From IMG/VR virus record IMGVR_UViG_3300001097_000043, positions 1-31,052 of that record: a DNA stretch of 31,052 nucleotides; one strand, given 5' to 3'. Each line of letters begins with the position of its first letter. Position 1 is the stretch's first letter. This DNA comes from a virus. This document shows positions 15,687 to 22,670 of the stretch, piece by piece. The notes below the pieces were generated by a model. The model was not told the DNA's origin, ran no database searches, and saw only the letters and a list, made by a program, of their open reading frames with translations. A program made the translations under genes and the position numbers.

Positions 15687-16358
15687 ATGGCGGTTACCTC
15701 TTTAAGTGAAGTTTACGATGCTTTTCTTATAAAATCTGGGAAAGACTATACAGAGAAAGAGAGTCAAGTTTTTCAATTTTTAAAAACTGGAATAAGCAAA
15801 TCTTATAAGACTGTACCAGAAGATTTAGAATATACTACATTTACTAATAATGTTGTATTTTCAATTTTAGATGTCCCTAAAATAGATGGAAGTATCGAAA
15901 TAGGTTTAAATGGTACTAATTATGTAGTGGAAGTATTAGTAACAGATACGGTGTTAGAAATACTTAATAAAATCGCTCTTTTATTAGAAAATGAGTGGGA
16001 CGTGAAGGTAGCGAAAAGTACCGCCACTATTACGAAAAACGGCATAAGCACGATAATAGGAAACTTCGTTGATACAGATAATACAGCAATTACGCTATTA
16101 ATCGGCACAAATTACGACGGTGAGTTCAAAAACGTTGTAAAACAAGATTCTATCGAATTAATAGCTTTAAACATGTATTTAGAAGAAAAACGCAAGGAAT
16201 TTTCTAGTATCGAAAGAATTAAACAGCATATGGGGACTAAAGATTTTAATAAGCTTCCCGACAATCTTTCTCAATATAACGTTTTAGTAAAAGGACTAGC
16301 GGATTTAAGAAATGAAATTTATGAATTTAGACAAGAATTTTATGTATATAAGGGGTGA
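15687..16358 (+). CDS. Head-tail connector (adaptor) with an inserted beta domain
   Basis: 223 residues. The two ends look like one adaptor protein of the SPP1 gp15/HK97 gp6 type: residues 1-52 are helical (LSEVYDAFLIKSG...FLKTGISKSYKTVPEDLEYT), and residues 150-223 continue with LIALNMYLEEKRKEFSSIERIKQHMGTKDFNKLPDNLSQYNVLVKGLADLRNEI. Between them, about residues 62-148 form a small beta domain (GSIEIGLNGTNYVVEVLVTDT...ATITKNGISTIIG...) of a kind often added to phage structural proteins. The SD is AAAGGAGG. The insert may project from the neck and bind other neck proteins or surfaces. It also contains the second 11-6-11 inverted-repeat-like site (15962-15989). Confidence 0.65.
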   Translation: MAVTSLSEVYDAFLIKSGKDYTEKESQVFQFLKTGISKSYKTVPEDLEYTTFTNNVVFSILDVPKIDGSIEIGLNGTNYVVEVLVTDTVLEILNKIALLLENEWDVKVAKSTATITKNGISTIIGNFVDTDNTAITLLIGTNYDGEFKNVVKQDSIELIALNMYLEEKRKEFSSIERIKQHMGTKDFNKLPDNLSQYNVLVKGLADLRNEIYEFRQEFYVYKG

Positions 16359-16362
16359 TAAA

Positions 16363-16575
16363 ATGAAAAACACAGTACTAATAAAAACACCCGAAAAAGA
16401 AACTAGTCTAGAGTATGCTTGTGAAAAAGAATATTTGAAAATTAATAGTCTTATGTCTACAATAGAAAGGGAATTTGGCGTTTCCTTAAAAGACTATCCT
16501 AATTTAAGACATGAAATACTTGATATTTCTAATTTCATAAAAAGACTACCAACTACAGTTAGTGAGTCGTTTTAA
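16363..16575 (+). CDS. Small neck-region protein, unknown (70 aa)
   Basis: The start is taken at ATG 16363, which has AAGGGGTG directly upstream. An earlier in-frame ATG at 16312 lies inside the previous gene without an SD. The product is helical and charged (TPEKETSLEYACEKEYLKINSLMSTIEREFG). Its stop TAA overlaps the next ATG (TAATG), so translation is coupled. No family recognised. Confidence 0.65.
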   Translation: MKNTVLIKTPEKETSLEYACEKEYLKINSLMSTIEREFGVSLKDYPNLRHEILDISNFIKRLPTTVSESF

Positions 16576-17537
16576 TGAATACTAGAAAAGAGTGGGTGTT
16601 GGAAAACAGCATAAATTACATAACGCCAAATTACTATACAAGAGAGGAAACAATACTTTCTGTGCAAGAGAACTTTAATCTAAGAAGATACGGAAGTGCG
16701 GAAGGTTATAGTGTTGATATTGATGGTATCGAAGAACGAGTTTTAATTCAGTTTCATACTAATCCTTTAAATGAAAAAAAAGAGGATAAAAAGATACATG
16801 TACCGATGGACTCTGTATTAAAAAGAGGTTCGTGTGTAAATTGGTATTCGGAAGATTGGTTTGTAATATCTAAAATAGATATAGTGGGGGACGCTTATAA
16901 GTCCGCTCAAATGTACAGGTCTAATAGTGTTTTAAAGTGGTATAACGAAAGTTTAGTTTTAAAACAGTACAATTGTATAATATTAGATAGTTTTACTTAT
17001 ACAAATTTCGATTTTAGTAAGACAATTATAGTAGATAGTGGAAATATTGTTGTATTAGTTCAAGTAAAAGAAGATACTAGTAAAATAAAAAAGAACACCA
17101 AATTTCTTTTTGGAAGTCAAGCTTTTAAACTTACAGCGATTAACAACTTTACTAATGAAGGTATGTTAACATTGTTCTTTGATAAGGTAGCAGAGGGTTC
17201 AGACGATGATACTGAAAATAATGTTGCGGATGTTCCAGATGTAGTTACTGAAATTGACGGTGTTAAAATACAACCAATTAATAATGGTGTTTTGGAAAAT
17301 TCTAGTAAAATCTTCAACGTTTATAAATATATAAGTGGTACTGTTCAGTCTGATACATTTACTTTTAACTTTAGTGGACTAGACGCTTCTGAATATAGTT
17401 TTACGGTTGAAGACGGTAATAATTTTACAATAACTAATTTAGGCGGTTTTAATTATATACCTATAAAAGTTAATTGTGTGAATGATATTACGTTAGTCGA
17501 TACAGAAATGTTTATTAAGATGCTTGGTCAATATTAA
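16575..17537 (+). CDS. Head-closure protein candidate with C-terminal Ig-like extension
   Basis: 320 residues, translationally coupled to the previous gene (TAATG). Residues about 45-135 (VLIQFHTNPLNEKKEDKKIHVPMDSVLKRGSCVNWYSEDWFVISKIDIVGDAYKSAQMYRSNSVLKWYN, described here in short) have the beta-barrel pattern of head-closure (stopper) proteins of Firmicute siphophages, ending with the K/R-x-x-N-x-x-L-K-W signature. An acidic linker near 213-225 (GSDDDTENN) leads to a beta-rich C-terminal domain of about 90 residues (KIFNVYKYISGTVQSDTFTF...) that looks Ig-like. The stopper seals the portal channel after packaging. The extension is unusual and may decorate the neck. Confidence 0.6.
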   Translation: MNTRKEWVLENSINYITPNYYTREETILSVQENFNLRRYGSAEGYSVDIDGIEERVLIQFHTNPLNEKKEDKKIHVPMDSVLKRGSCVNWYSEDWFVISKIDIVGDAYKSAQMYRSNSVLKWYNESLVLKQYNCIILDSFTYTNFDFSKTIIVDSGNIVVLVQVKEDTSKIKKNTKFLFGSQAFKLTAINNFTNEGMLTLFFDKVAEGSDDDTENNVADVPDVVTEIDGVKIQPINNGVLENSSKIFNVYKYISGTVQSDTFTFNFSGLDASEYSFTVEDGNNFTITNLGGFNYIPIKVNCVNDITLVDTEMFIKMLGQY

Positions 17538-17559
17538 AATTAAAATGAGGTGATTCTAA

Positions 17560-18099
17560 GTGGGTAATTATAATGATTATGAGTCAATAAAACAATTACC
17601 GTATAATATTTTTACTCATTTGTTAAATGAAAACGAAGATATTTGGAAATTGCTATACTATACAACACCAGATGCTTTGAGTCCCTTAAAGCCTAATTTA
17701 ACAAAAGAGCAAAAAACCGCAATGGTTTGGAAAGGTGAGTCTGACTCAGCGAATTTTAGAATATTTTTTCAACCTTTTATAAGTAATGCTTTCAGTTCGG
17801 AATGTGCTCAATTAAGGATTTATCCTTTAACAATACATCCAACCAATTCTACTAACGGACTTGTGGATTTCGCAATAGAAATTTTAACTCATGGCGATAT
17901 AAATCCTCTTGATAACTATTCTACAAGGATACTAACATTGTTACAAGAGATTATAAAAACACTCAATGACGCTGAGATTTCCGCTGTTGGGAATCTATTT
18001 TTTAATAAAATGGGTTCTTCTTACGACATGGCTAGGTTGAATTTATATAATAATATCTCATATATAGGTTATACGCTTATAATGAGTGTACATGTTTAG
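17560..18099 (+). CDS. Neck/tail-completion candidate
   Basis: 179 residues from GTG, SD GAGGTG. The sequence mixes helices and strands, with TTPDALSPLKPNLTKEQKTAMVWKGE and a long central strand region (FRIFFQPFIS...AQLRIYPLTIHPTN...VDFAIEILTHGD), compatible with a tail-terminator or neck fold of gpU/gp17 type. Its position after the head-closure candidate and before tail genes supports this; no diagnostic motif was found. Confidence 0.55.
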   Translation: MGNYNDYESIKQLPYNIFTHLLNENEDIWKLLYYTTPDALSPLKPNLTKEQKTAMVWKGESDSANFRIFFQPFISNAFSSECAQLRIYPLTIHPTNSTNGLVDFAIEILTHGDINPLDNYSTRILTLLQEIIKTLNDAEISAVGNLFFNKMGSSYDMARLNLYNNISYIGYTLIMSVHV

Positions 18100-18122
18100 G
18101 TATATGGGTTTAGGGGGGTGTT

Positions 18123-18959
18123 GTGTTGATTGATAATGGGTTATATGACTCTTATTTACTCTACGACCTTCCTATTCCATATGGACAAAAAATAAATACC
18201 GAAACTCAAGAAGTAGTTAAAAAAGGTTTTGATATTTACGCACCAAGAATGGTGGACTATTTCACTTTCAATACTTGCGTAAATTGTTTATTGATGGAAA
18301 AGAATCAAAGCCCAGACGTAGCATATATAAAAATGTCTTATCTTGAGTTTTTATTTCATTTTTCAAGTCAATCAGAAGAAAATAAAAGTGCATGGCTTAT
18401 GTTGCTTTGGTTGCTCCAAGTTGTTTTGAGAGAACAGCCTTTTGATTTTTTTGTGGACAGAGAAGTAAATAAGCTACAATTCAAAGTGAACGATGAAGTA
18501 TATACTTCCGCTGATTTTGACGAAATTAAAGAGATAATATGTTTGCAGAATGAAATCGATATTGATGATACGTATATGCATCCAGAATTAAAAGAAGCTT
18601 TAGAAGAAGCTTTAAGAGTTAAAGACAAGCTTGAAAAAAATGATAGAATGGGTTCAATAGAAGACATGGTTATAGCGTATCACATTTCTACAGGCTTTCC
18701 TTATGAGAAAATATGGGAACTGTCTGTAAGAAAGTTTACTAAAGGAATGCAAAAAATATCAGGTAAATTAGAATATGAGATTTTACGTACAGCGTCAATG
18801 TCTGGTATGGTAGAATTTAAAGAAGACATTCCACATTGGTTAAACGCAGTAGAGAAAAGAAGTAAATATGCTGACGTTATGGTTGAGGCAAGTACGATAT
18901 TTGAAAAAATTGGCAATGTAAGTGCGGCAAGTACGGTAGAGGAAGCAAATGGACTTTAA
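18123..18959 (+). CDS. Tail-region protein, unknown (about 278 aa)
   Basis: Start GTG 18123 or TTG 18126, after AGGGGGGTG. Helical and charged overall: LMLLWLLQVVLREQPFDFF (hydrophobic but flanked by charges, so not clearly membrane), an acidic mid-region (EIDIDDTYMHPELKEALEEALRVKDKLEK) and AYHISTGFPYEKIWELSVRKF toward the end. This last part resembles the C-termini of Gp15-type phage assembly proteins, from memory only. It lies just upstream of the tail tube, so a tail-assembly role is possible. Confidence 0.6.
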   Translation: MLIDNGLYDSYLLYDLPIPYGQKINTETQEVVKKGFDIYAPRMVDYFTFNTCVNCLLMEKNQSPDVAYIKMSYLEFLFHFSSQSEENKSAWLMLLWLLQVVLREQPFDFFVDREVNKLQFKVNDEVYTSADFDEIKEIICLQNEIDIDDTYMHPELKEALEEALRVKDKLEKNDRMGSIEDMVIAYHISTGFPYEKIWELSVRKFTKGMQKISGKLEYEILRTASMSGMVEFKEDIPHWLNAVEKRSKYADVMVEASTIFEKIGNVSAASTVEEANGL

Positions 18960-19024
18960 ATTCCATTGTTTTATATAGTAAGTAAAATAAAATAGTAAAT
19001 TTAATTTCAATAGGAGGAATAAAA

Positions 19025-20035
19025 ATGGCTGATAATAAACAATTTTTAGTTAGTGTAGCAGAAGTATTAATGACTAATCCAGTTGATGGGTCTTATATTG
19101 GTAAATCGTCTACATTAATCGACAGTTCCCTAGCGGTTACAATGGCTAGTAAGGATGTGAACGGTGGCTTTGGTAACCAACTTCAATTTACTTATTTCCA
19201 CACAAGAGAGCTTACCGCAACTTTGACTGATGCACAGTTTAATTTAAACTATGTTGCACTTAATGTTGGTAGTTCAATTTTCTCAGGTTTGGACGCGGTT
19301 TACAAGTTTGATGAAACAGTTGTTTTGGGGGCTAGTGGGGTTGGTGAAGTGGCAAGTGTCCCTGTTGGTGCTAATGTTTTTGTTAAAAAGAAAGACGGTG
19401 TAACGGTAACCTTAGCCTTTTCTGGAAGTAATTTCACTGTAGTGGGTGGGGTTATTGGGGATATAGTTTGTGTTACATATCAATATAATAGTACAGTAGA
19501 AAAAGTAACAATTGACGCGGGAAGTGCCCCAGCAATTATTACTTTAGTAATGAAAACAAAATTATTCGACCAAAGTGGATTGATTGGTAGTGTAGAAATT
19601 ACAATTCCTAGATATCAAGTGTCTGGTAAATTTGATTTAGGGTTTACTTCTGATGGCGTTACTTCTAGTAAGCTTGAAGGTAAAGCACTATCCGCTAATG
19701 TGGTTGGATGTGAAAGTGAGGGTGTATATGCATTCGTTAAGGTTGTAAAAACAATTGCGAATAACACTTACGATTTTATTGCTATTGATAGCTCTGATTT
19801 TAGTTTAGCGGTAGCAGGAACCAAGACGTTGAAAGTATATGGTTATAGAACTGGACTTTACGCACCAATTTTAATTGATAAATCCTTAATTACATTTGTG
19901 AGTGCGACACCAGCTAAAGCAACAATAACCTCAGCGGGATTAGTGACAGGGGTCGCAGTCGGTCCAAGTATTGTTACAGCGACCTTAACCTCAACCCCAA
20001 CTTTAAAAGATACGTTAACGGTAACAGTAGCGTAA
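19025..20035 (+). CDS. Major tail tube protein with C-terminal BIG2-type Ig domain
   Basis: 336 residues with an excellent SD (AGGAGG). Residues 1-250 are beta-rich with Ala/Gly/Val/Thr strands and resemble tail tube proteins, including the STLIDSSLAVTMASKDVNGGFGNQ opening and VEKVTIDAGSAPAIITLVMKTKLFDQSG in the middle. Residues about 258-336 form a bacterial Ig-like (BIG2) domain: LKVYGYRTG..., then PAKATITSAGLVTGVAVGPSIVTATLT and a final LTVTV strand. BIG2 domains on tail tubes are displayed along the outer surface and may aid adsorption. The function is structural and hexamer-forming. It is followed by a hairpin that may limit readthrough. Confidence 0.8.
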   Translation: MADNKQFLVSVAEVLMTNPVDGSYIGKSSTLIDSSLAVTMASKDVNGGFGNQLQFTYFHTRELTATLTDAQFNLNYVALNVGSSIFSGLDAVYKFDETVVLGASGVGEVASVPVGANVFVKKKDGVTVTLAFSGSNFTVVGGVIGDIVCVTYQYNSTVEKVTIDAGSAPAIITLVMKTKLFDQSGLIGSVEITIPRYQVSGKFDLGFTSDGVTSSKLEGKALSANVVGCESEGVYAFVKVVKTIANNTYDFIAIDSSDFSLAVAGTKTLKVYGYRTGLYAPILIDKSLITFVSATPAKATITSAGLVTGVAVGPSIVTATLTSTPTLKDTLTVTVA

Positions 20036-20075
20036 TCTTAGTTTTCAATTTATAATACATAAAACACAAAGGAGT

Positions 20076-20113
20076 TTAATTAGAGAAGTTATTGAATTAA
20101 CTTCTCTAATTAA
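20076..20113 (+). terminator. 15-bp perfect hairpin after the tail tube gene
   Basis: 20076-20090 (core AGAGAAGTT) pairs perfectly with 20099-20113 over 15 bases, loop ATTGAATT. It is followed by TTTATATT, a weak T-tract, so it is a partial terminator or an RNA-stability element. An AAAGGAG sequence at 20068-20074 directly precedes it but has no usable start codon. Confidence 0.6.
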
Positions 20114-20121
20114 TTTATATT

Positions 20122-20292
20122 ATGGAAAAACAAGAATTTTGTACAAACATTTTAAATATAGATGGGGCATCTCCTTTATTTTGCAAAGCATTGAAGGGGT
20201 ACTGTTGTTGTCAAAGATATTGTCCCACAATAAAAAAATACAAACATACAGAAAACTTTATGTTTTGCAAATATAATGAGATTGGAAAGTAG
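20122..20292 (+). CDS. Small Cys-rich protein (56 aa)
   Basis: An ATG at 20122 opens 56 codons to TAG at 20292. The product has seven Cys (C7, C21, C28-C30, C34, C49) in the pattern C-x6-CCC-x3-C-x14-C with aromatic neighbours (KGYCCCQRYCPTIKKY, NFMFCKY). This suggests Zn or Fe-S binding or disulfides. Small proteins of this type occur near tail tube genes in other Firmicute siphophages, in my memory. There is no clear SD; the AT-rich leader just after the hairpin at 20076 may place translation under structural control. The regular Cys spacing and lack of interrupting stops support it being real. Confidence 0.55.
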   Translation: MEKQEFCTNILNIDGASPLFCKALKGYCCCQRYCPTIKKYKHTENFMFCKYNEIGK

Positions 20293-20317
20293 GTCTGTAA
20301 TAAGGGGGAGTAGGTAA

Positions 20318-20704
20318 ATGGTTGAAAATCGTGAGATGAGAGAGGGTTGCGATATAAGGTTGCGTTCTTTAGAGGTTCAGTTTGAAGACGTGAAAGATAT
20401 TAAAGAGATAGTTCTTACATTGAAAATTTTTGTTGAGAATTTAATTTCGGACGGCAGAAAAAGAGAAACAAAAGATGATAAATTAACAACCGCTATAGAT
20501 AGTATTAATAAAAACCTAACTCACTTGAATGGCGAAACATCCGAGATAAAACGTAGAGTTGGTGACGTTGAACAAAGACAGAATATACAGTATGAAGATA
20601 ATAGTATTAATATAAATAAATTACTTAAAAATTCTATTATAGGTTTTTTAATGCTTGTTCTAAGTTCGTTAGGGACATTAGCTTTAAGTGGCTTTTTTAA
20701 ATAG
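20318..20704 (+). CDS. XhlA/hemolysin-like coiled-coil membrane protein
   Basis: 128 residues. Charged coiled coil over residues about 20-100 (RLRSLEVQFEDVKDIKEIVLTL...IDSINKNLTHLNGETSEIKRRV), then a single C-terminal membrane segment at about 107-127 (IIGFLMLVLSSLGTLALSGFF). This layout is that of XhlA-type proteins that act with holins in PBSX-like lysis modules. Here it lies in the tail region, not beside an amidase, so a virion or membrane-tethering role is equally possible. The SD is AAGGGGGAG. Confidence 0.65.
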   Translation: MVENREMREGCDIRLRSLEVQFEDVKDIKEIVLTLKIFVENLISDGRKRETKDDKLTTAIDSINKNLTHLNGETSEIKRRVGDVEQRQNIQYEDNSININKLLKNSIIGFLMLVLSSLGTLALSGFFK

Positions 20705-20731
20705 ATTTTTTACTAGGATATAAACAATAAA

Positions 20732-20778
20732 AAGATATAGGTTAGAATAATTCTTTAATTATATTTAGCCTATATTTT
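20732..20778 (+). terminator. Intrinsic terminator after the XhlA-like gene
   Basis: ATATAGGTTA (20735-20744) pairs with TAGCCTATAT (20766-20775) with one G-U. The stem extends to 20732/20778 and then runs into TTTATTTG. It isolates the recombinase region from upstream late transcription. Confidence 0.7.
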
Positions 20779-20843
20779 ATTTGAAAATTACGATGTGGAA
20801 TTAAAATTTTAGTTTAATATGAAAAAAACTAAACCTATCGTCA

Positions 20844-20891
20844 AACACAAGCGTTCTTTAACGCATTTGTGTTAAACTATTAACATAGTTT
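20844..20891 (+). other. Two adjacent hairpins in the intergenic region before the recombinase operon
   Basis: Hairpin 1: AACACAA (20844-20850) with TTGTGTT (20867-20873), continued by GCGTT/AACGC (20851-20855/20860-20864) around a CTTT loop with a 2-nt bulge. Hairpin 2 starts at the next base: AAACTAT (20874-20880) with ATAGTTT (20885-20891), loop TAAC. Two structured elements in a row with no gene point to an RNA element or operator region. Confidence 0.55.
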
Positions 20892-20922
20892 CTTTTATCT
20901 TAATCATTTAAACAATAGTTAG

Positions 20923-20951
20923 TTGTAGTTATATTATTGTATTATTATATT
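20923..20951 (+). promoter_or_regulatory. Possible sigma-A promoter for the recombinase operon
   Basis: TTGTAG (20923-20928), 17 bases, TATATT (20946-20951). It lies about 100 bases before the GTG at 21052 and after a terminator, as expected if this block has its own promoter. The region is very AT-rich, so chance matches are likely. TAATAGG is repeated just downstream (20959-20965 and 20967-20972, partial). No coding sequence is seen in 20779-21051. Confidence 0.35.
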
Positions 20952-21051
20952 TATATAGTAATAGGTAATAGGTGATAACTTACTATTTTCTAATTAATCT
21001 AAAGTTTTAAAATCTCAAAGTAATAAATAAAGAATAGGTGGTGAATATTAA

Positions 21052-21387
21052 GTGTATGAAAGAGTTTTTGACGTTTACAAAGCAAAAGAATATGTGGAAA
21101 ACGGATATTCGGTAGACTGTGTTGGCTTGGAAAATGGTATGGTAGTTGTGGTCTTTGATAAGGATAAAAAAAATCATATTAATATTGGTGAAAACACAGT
21201 ATTTGAAAAGATTCTAAATATAGAACAAATAAATTGGTATTTAGGGTTAGGTTTGAAATATTGTGATATTGGTCTAAAGACACAAAATATAAAGGGTGGA
21301 AGAGTGCGTAAATTTGTGTATATTAAATTTATAGTCGATGAAGAATATTTAAAATATAAAAGCATTTGGATGAGAAACGAAAGGTAA
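21052..21387 (+). CDS. Unknown 111-aa protein upstream of the recombinase
   Basis: Starts GTG with GGTGGTG upstream. Alpha/beta, mixed charge, no Cys cluster and no membrane segment (YERVFDVYKAKEYVENGYSVDCVG...GGRVRKFVYIKFIVDEEYLKYK). The end is basic. It is 42 bases upstream of the recombinase start, so it is likely co-transcribed and could be its accessory factor or directionality protein. That is inference from position; no family recognised. Confidence 0.6.
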   Translation: MYERVFDVYKAKEYVENGYSVDCVGLENGMVVVVFDKDKKNHINIGENTVFEKILNIEQINWYLGLGLKYCDIGLKTQNIKGGRVRKFVYIKFIVDEEYLKYKSIWMRNER

Positions 21388-21429
21388 TTTATTATAAAAA
21401 GGCGAAGTTTGAAAACGGAGGTGTCTTAC

Positions 21430-22440
21430 ATGGCTAAAAAACTAGAAAAAGTAACCGAAGAAATGTGGGTATTATGTAATAAATTTAATAAAGAGATGGC
21501 TGACGAATTTATTAATATGAGTGACGAATTGTCGGACGAAACTAAACCTCAATATAAATCGGGTATTAAAATATGGATAAATTGGATAAGAGAAAATTGT
21601 AGCAATAAGTCTATTATAGATATTAAGACTATGGACTATAAAAAATATCAGAGTTGGTTATATAATCAAGGTTTGGGGGAAAGTGCAATTCGATTTAAAC
21701 GCTCTTGCGTAAGTACTTTAAATAATTACATTCTTTTATACTATGAGTCAAACTATCCTACTTTTAAAAACTTTGTGACTAAAGGTATTAAAGTACCTAC
21801 ATTGGGTGAAGTTTATGATAAAGCACCTTTAAATCCAAAAGAATATATTTATCTTTGTGACGAATTAGAGAGGTTAGAAGAATGGGAAAAACTTGCCTAT
21901 GTTAAGTTTACATATTCGACAGGGTGTAGAAGAGCGGAGTCAATTCAACTTTTAAAAGAAGTAGTTGATTATGAGTCAGTTGATAAAACGGTAAAAGTAA
22001 AGGACGAGGCGGGGAATACGTCAGAAATGGAAATTAGTACATATAAAACCCATAGTATACGATGTAAAGGCAAGTCTAAACTTGGGGTGATTAGAAAGTT
22101 GCAATTTGACCAAGAAGCTATGGACGCAATATTAAAATGGTTAGAAATTAGAGGGGAAGATAATTGTCTTTATGTGTTTGCGAAAATGAGTGACGGTAAA
22201 ATGGTACAGCGAGACAAAACGTCATTTAACTATTGGGCAAGTACACTTTTCACAAAAATAATAGGAAGAAGAGTACATTGTCATTTATTTAGAGAATCTA
22301 GAGCAACAAATTTAGTTGTGCATAGTGGAAGAAGTTTAGAGGCGGCAAAAAGCTTGTTGGGGCATCGTAGCTCCGCCACTACTCAAATATACGTGATAAG
22401 AGACGACTCTGACGACGCAGACGAGGCATTTGTAGATTAA
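21430..22440 (+). CDS. Tyrosine recombinase (YomM-like position)
   Basis: 336 residues. The start ATG 21430 is preferred over an in-frame TTG at 21409 because GGAGGTG precedes it. Residues about 12-118 form a SAM-like core-binding domain. The catalytic domain keeps all active residues: R167 in TGCRRAE, a Lys in the KGKSK hairpin (about 213-217), H285 and R288 in HCHLFRES, H312 in LLGHRS, and the nucleophile Y321 in TTQIYV. It breaks and rejoins DNA through a phosphotyrosyl bond at paired sites. It lies between tail tube and tape measure genes, as I recall YomM does in SPbeta; since SPbeta integrates by the serine recombinase SprA, this protein need not be the integrase. Inverted repeats lie just after its stop. 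Confidence 0.92.
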   Translation: MAKKLEKVTEEMWVLCNKFNKEMADEFINMSDELSDETKPQYKSGIKIWINWIRENCSNKSIIDIKTMDYKKYQSWLYNQGLGESAIRFKRSCVSTLNNYILLYYESNYPTFKNFVTKGIKVPTLGEVYDKAPLNPKEYIYLCDELERLEEWEKLAYVKFTYSTGCRRAESIQLLKEVVDYESVDKTVKVKDEAGNTSEMEISTYKTHSIRCKGKSKLGVIRKLQFDQEAMDAILKWLEIRGEDNCLYVFAKMSDGKMVQRDKTSFNYWASTLFTKIIGRRVHCHLFRESRATNLVVHSGRSLEAAKSLLGHRSSATTQIYVIRDDSDDADEAFVD

Positions 22441-22446
22441 TACTCG

Positions 22447-22474
22447 TTCTAATAAAAGACACATTTTATTAGAA
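22447..22474 (+). other. Perfect 11-6-11 inverted repeat, candidate recombinase core site
   Basis: Arms TTCTAATAAAA (22447-22457) and TTTTATTAGAA (22464-22474) are exact inverted copies around the 6-bp asymmetric spacer GACACA. This is the 28-bp geometry of dif/Xer core sites, starting 7 bases after the recombinase stop codon. It has no following T-run, which argues against a simple terminator. Site function is inference. Confidence 0.5.
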
Positions 22475-22568
22475 AAATGACGAAAAATATCCCTATGCCT
22501 ATTGGGAAATCGCCACCTAATAAAATGGTTTTTAGTAAAAATACTATAAAACAGCTTAAAAAACAACT

Positions 22569-22628
22569 TTCTTGCAAAAACGTGTATTTTCATATGTTTT
22601 TGTCCGCTTTTATATGTTTTTGCAAGAA
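22569..22628 (+). repeat. 13-bp inverted repeat with internal direct repeats
   Basis: TTCTTGCAAAAAC (22569-22581) and GTTTTTGCAAGAA (22616-22628) are perfect inverted copies 34 bp apart. ATATGTTTTTG occurs directly repeated at 22592-22602 and 22612-22622, exactly 20 bp apart (about two helical turns). It may be an arm-type binding array, operator or RNA stem ahead of the chaperone gene. The stretch 22441-22670 contains no convincing gene. Confidence 0.6.
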
Positions 22629-22670
22629 TTATTCAAAATATTCATTTAAATCGAAAAGGAGCAACAAATT

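Noticed and set aside
16312-16362. Longer start for the small neck protein
   Set aside because: The upstream ATG is inside the previous gene and lacks an SD; ATG 16363 has AAGGGGTG.
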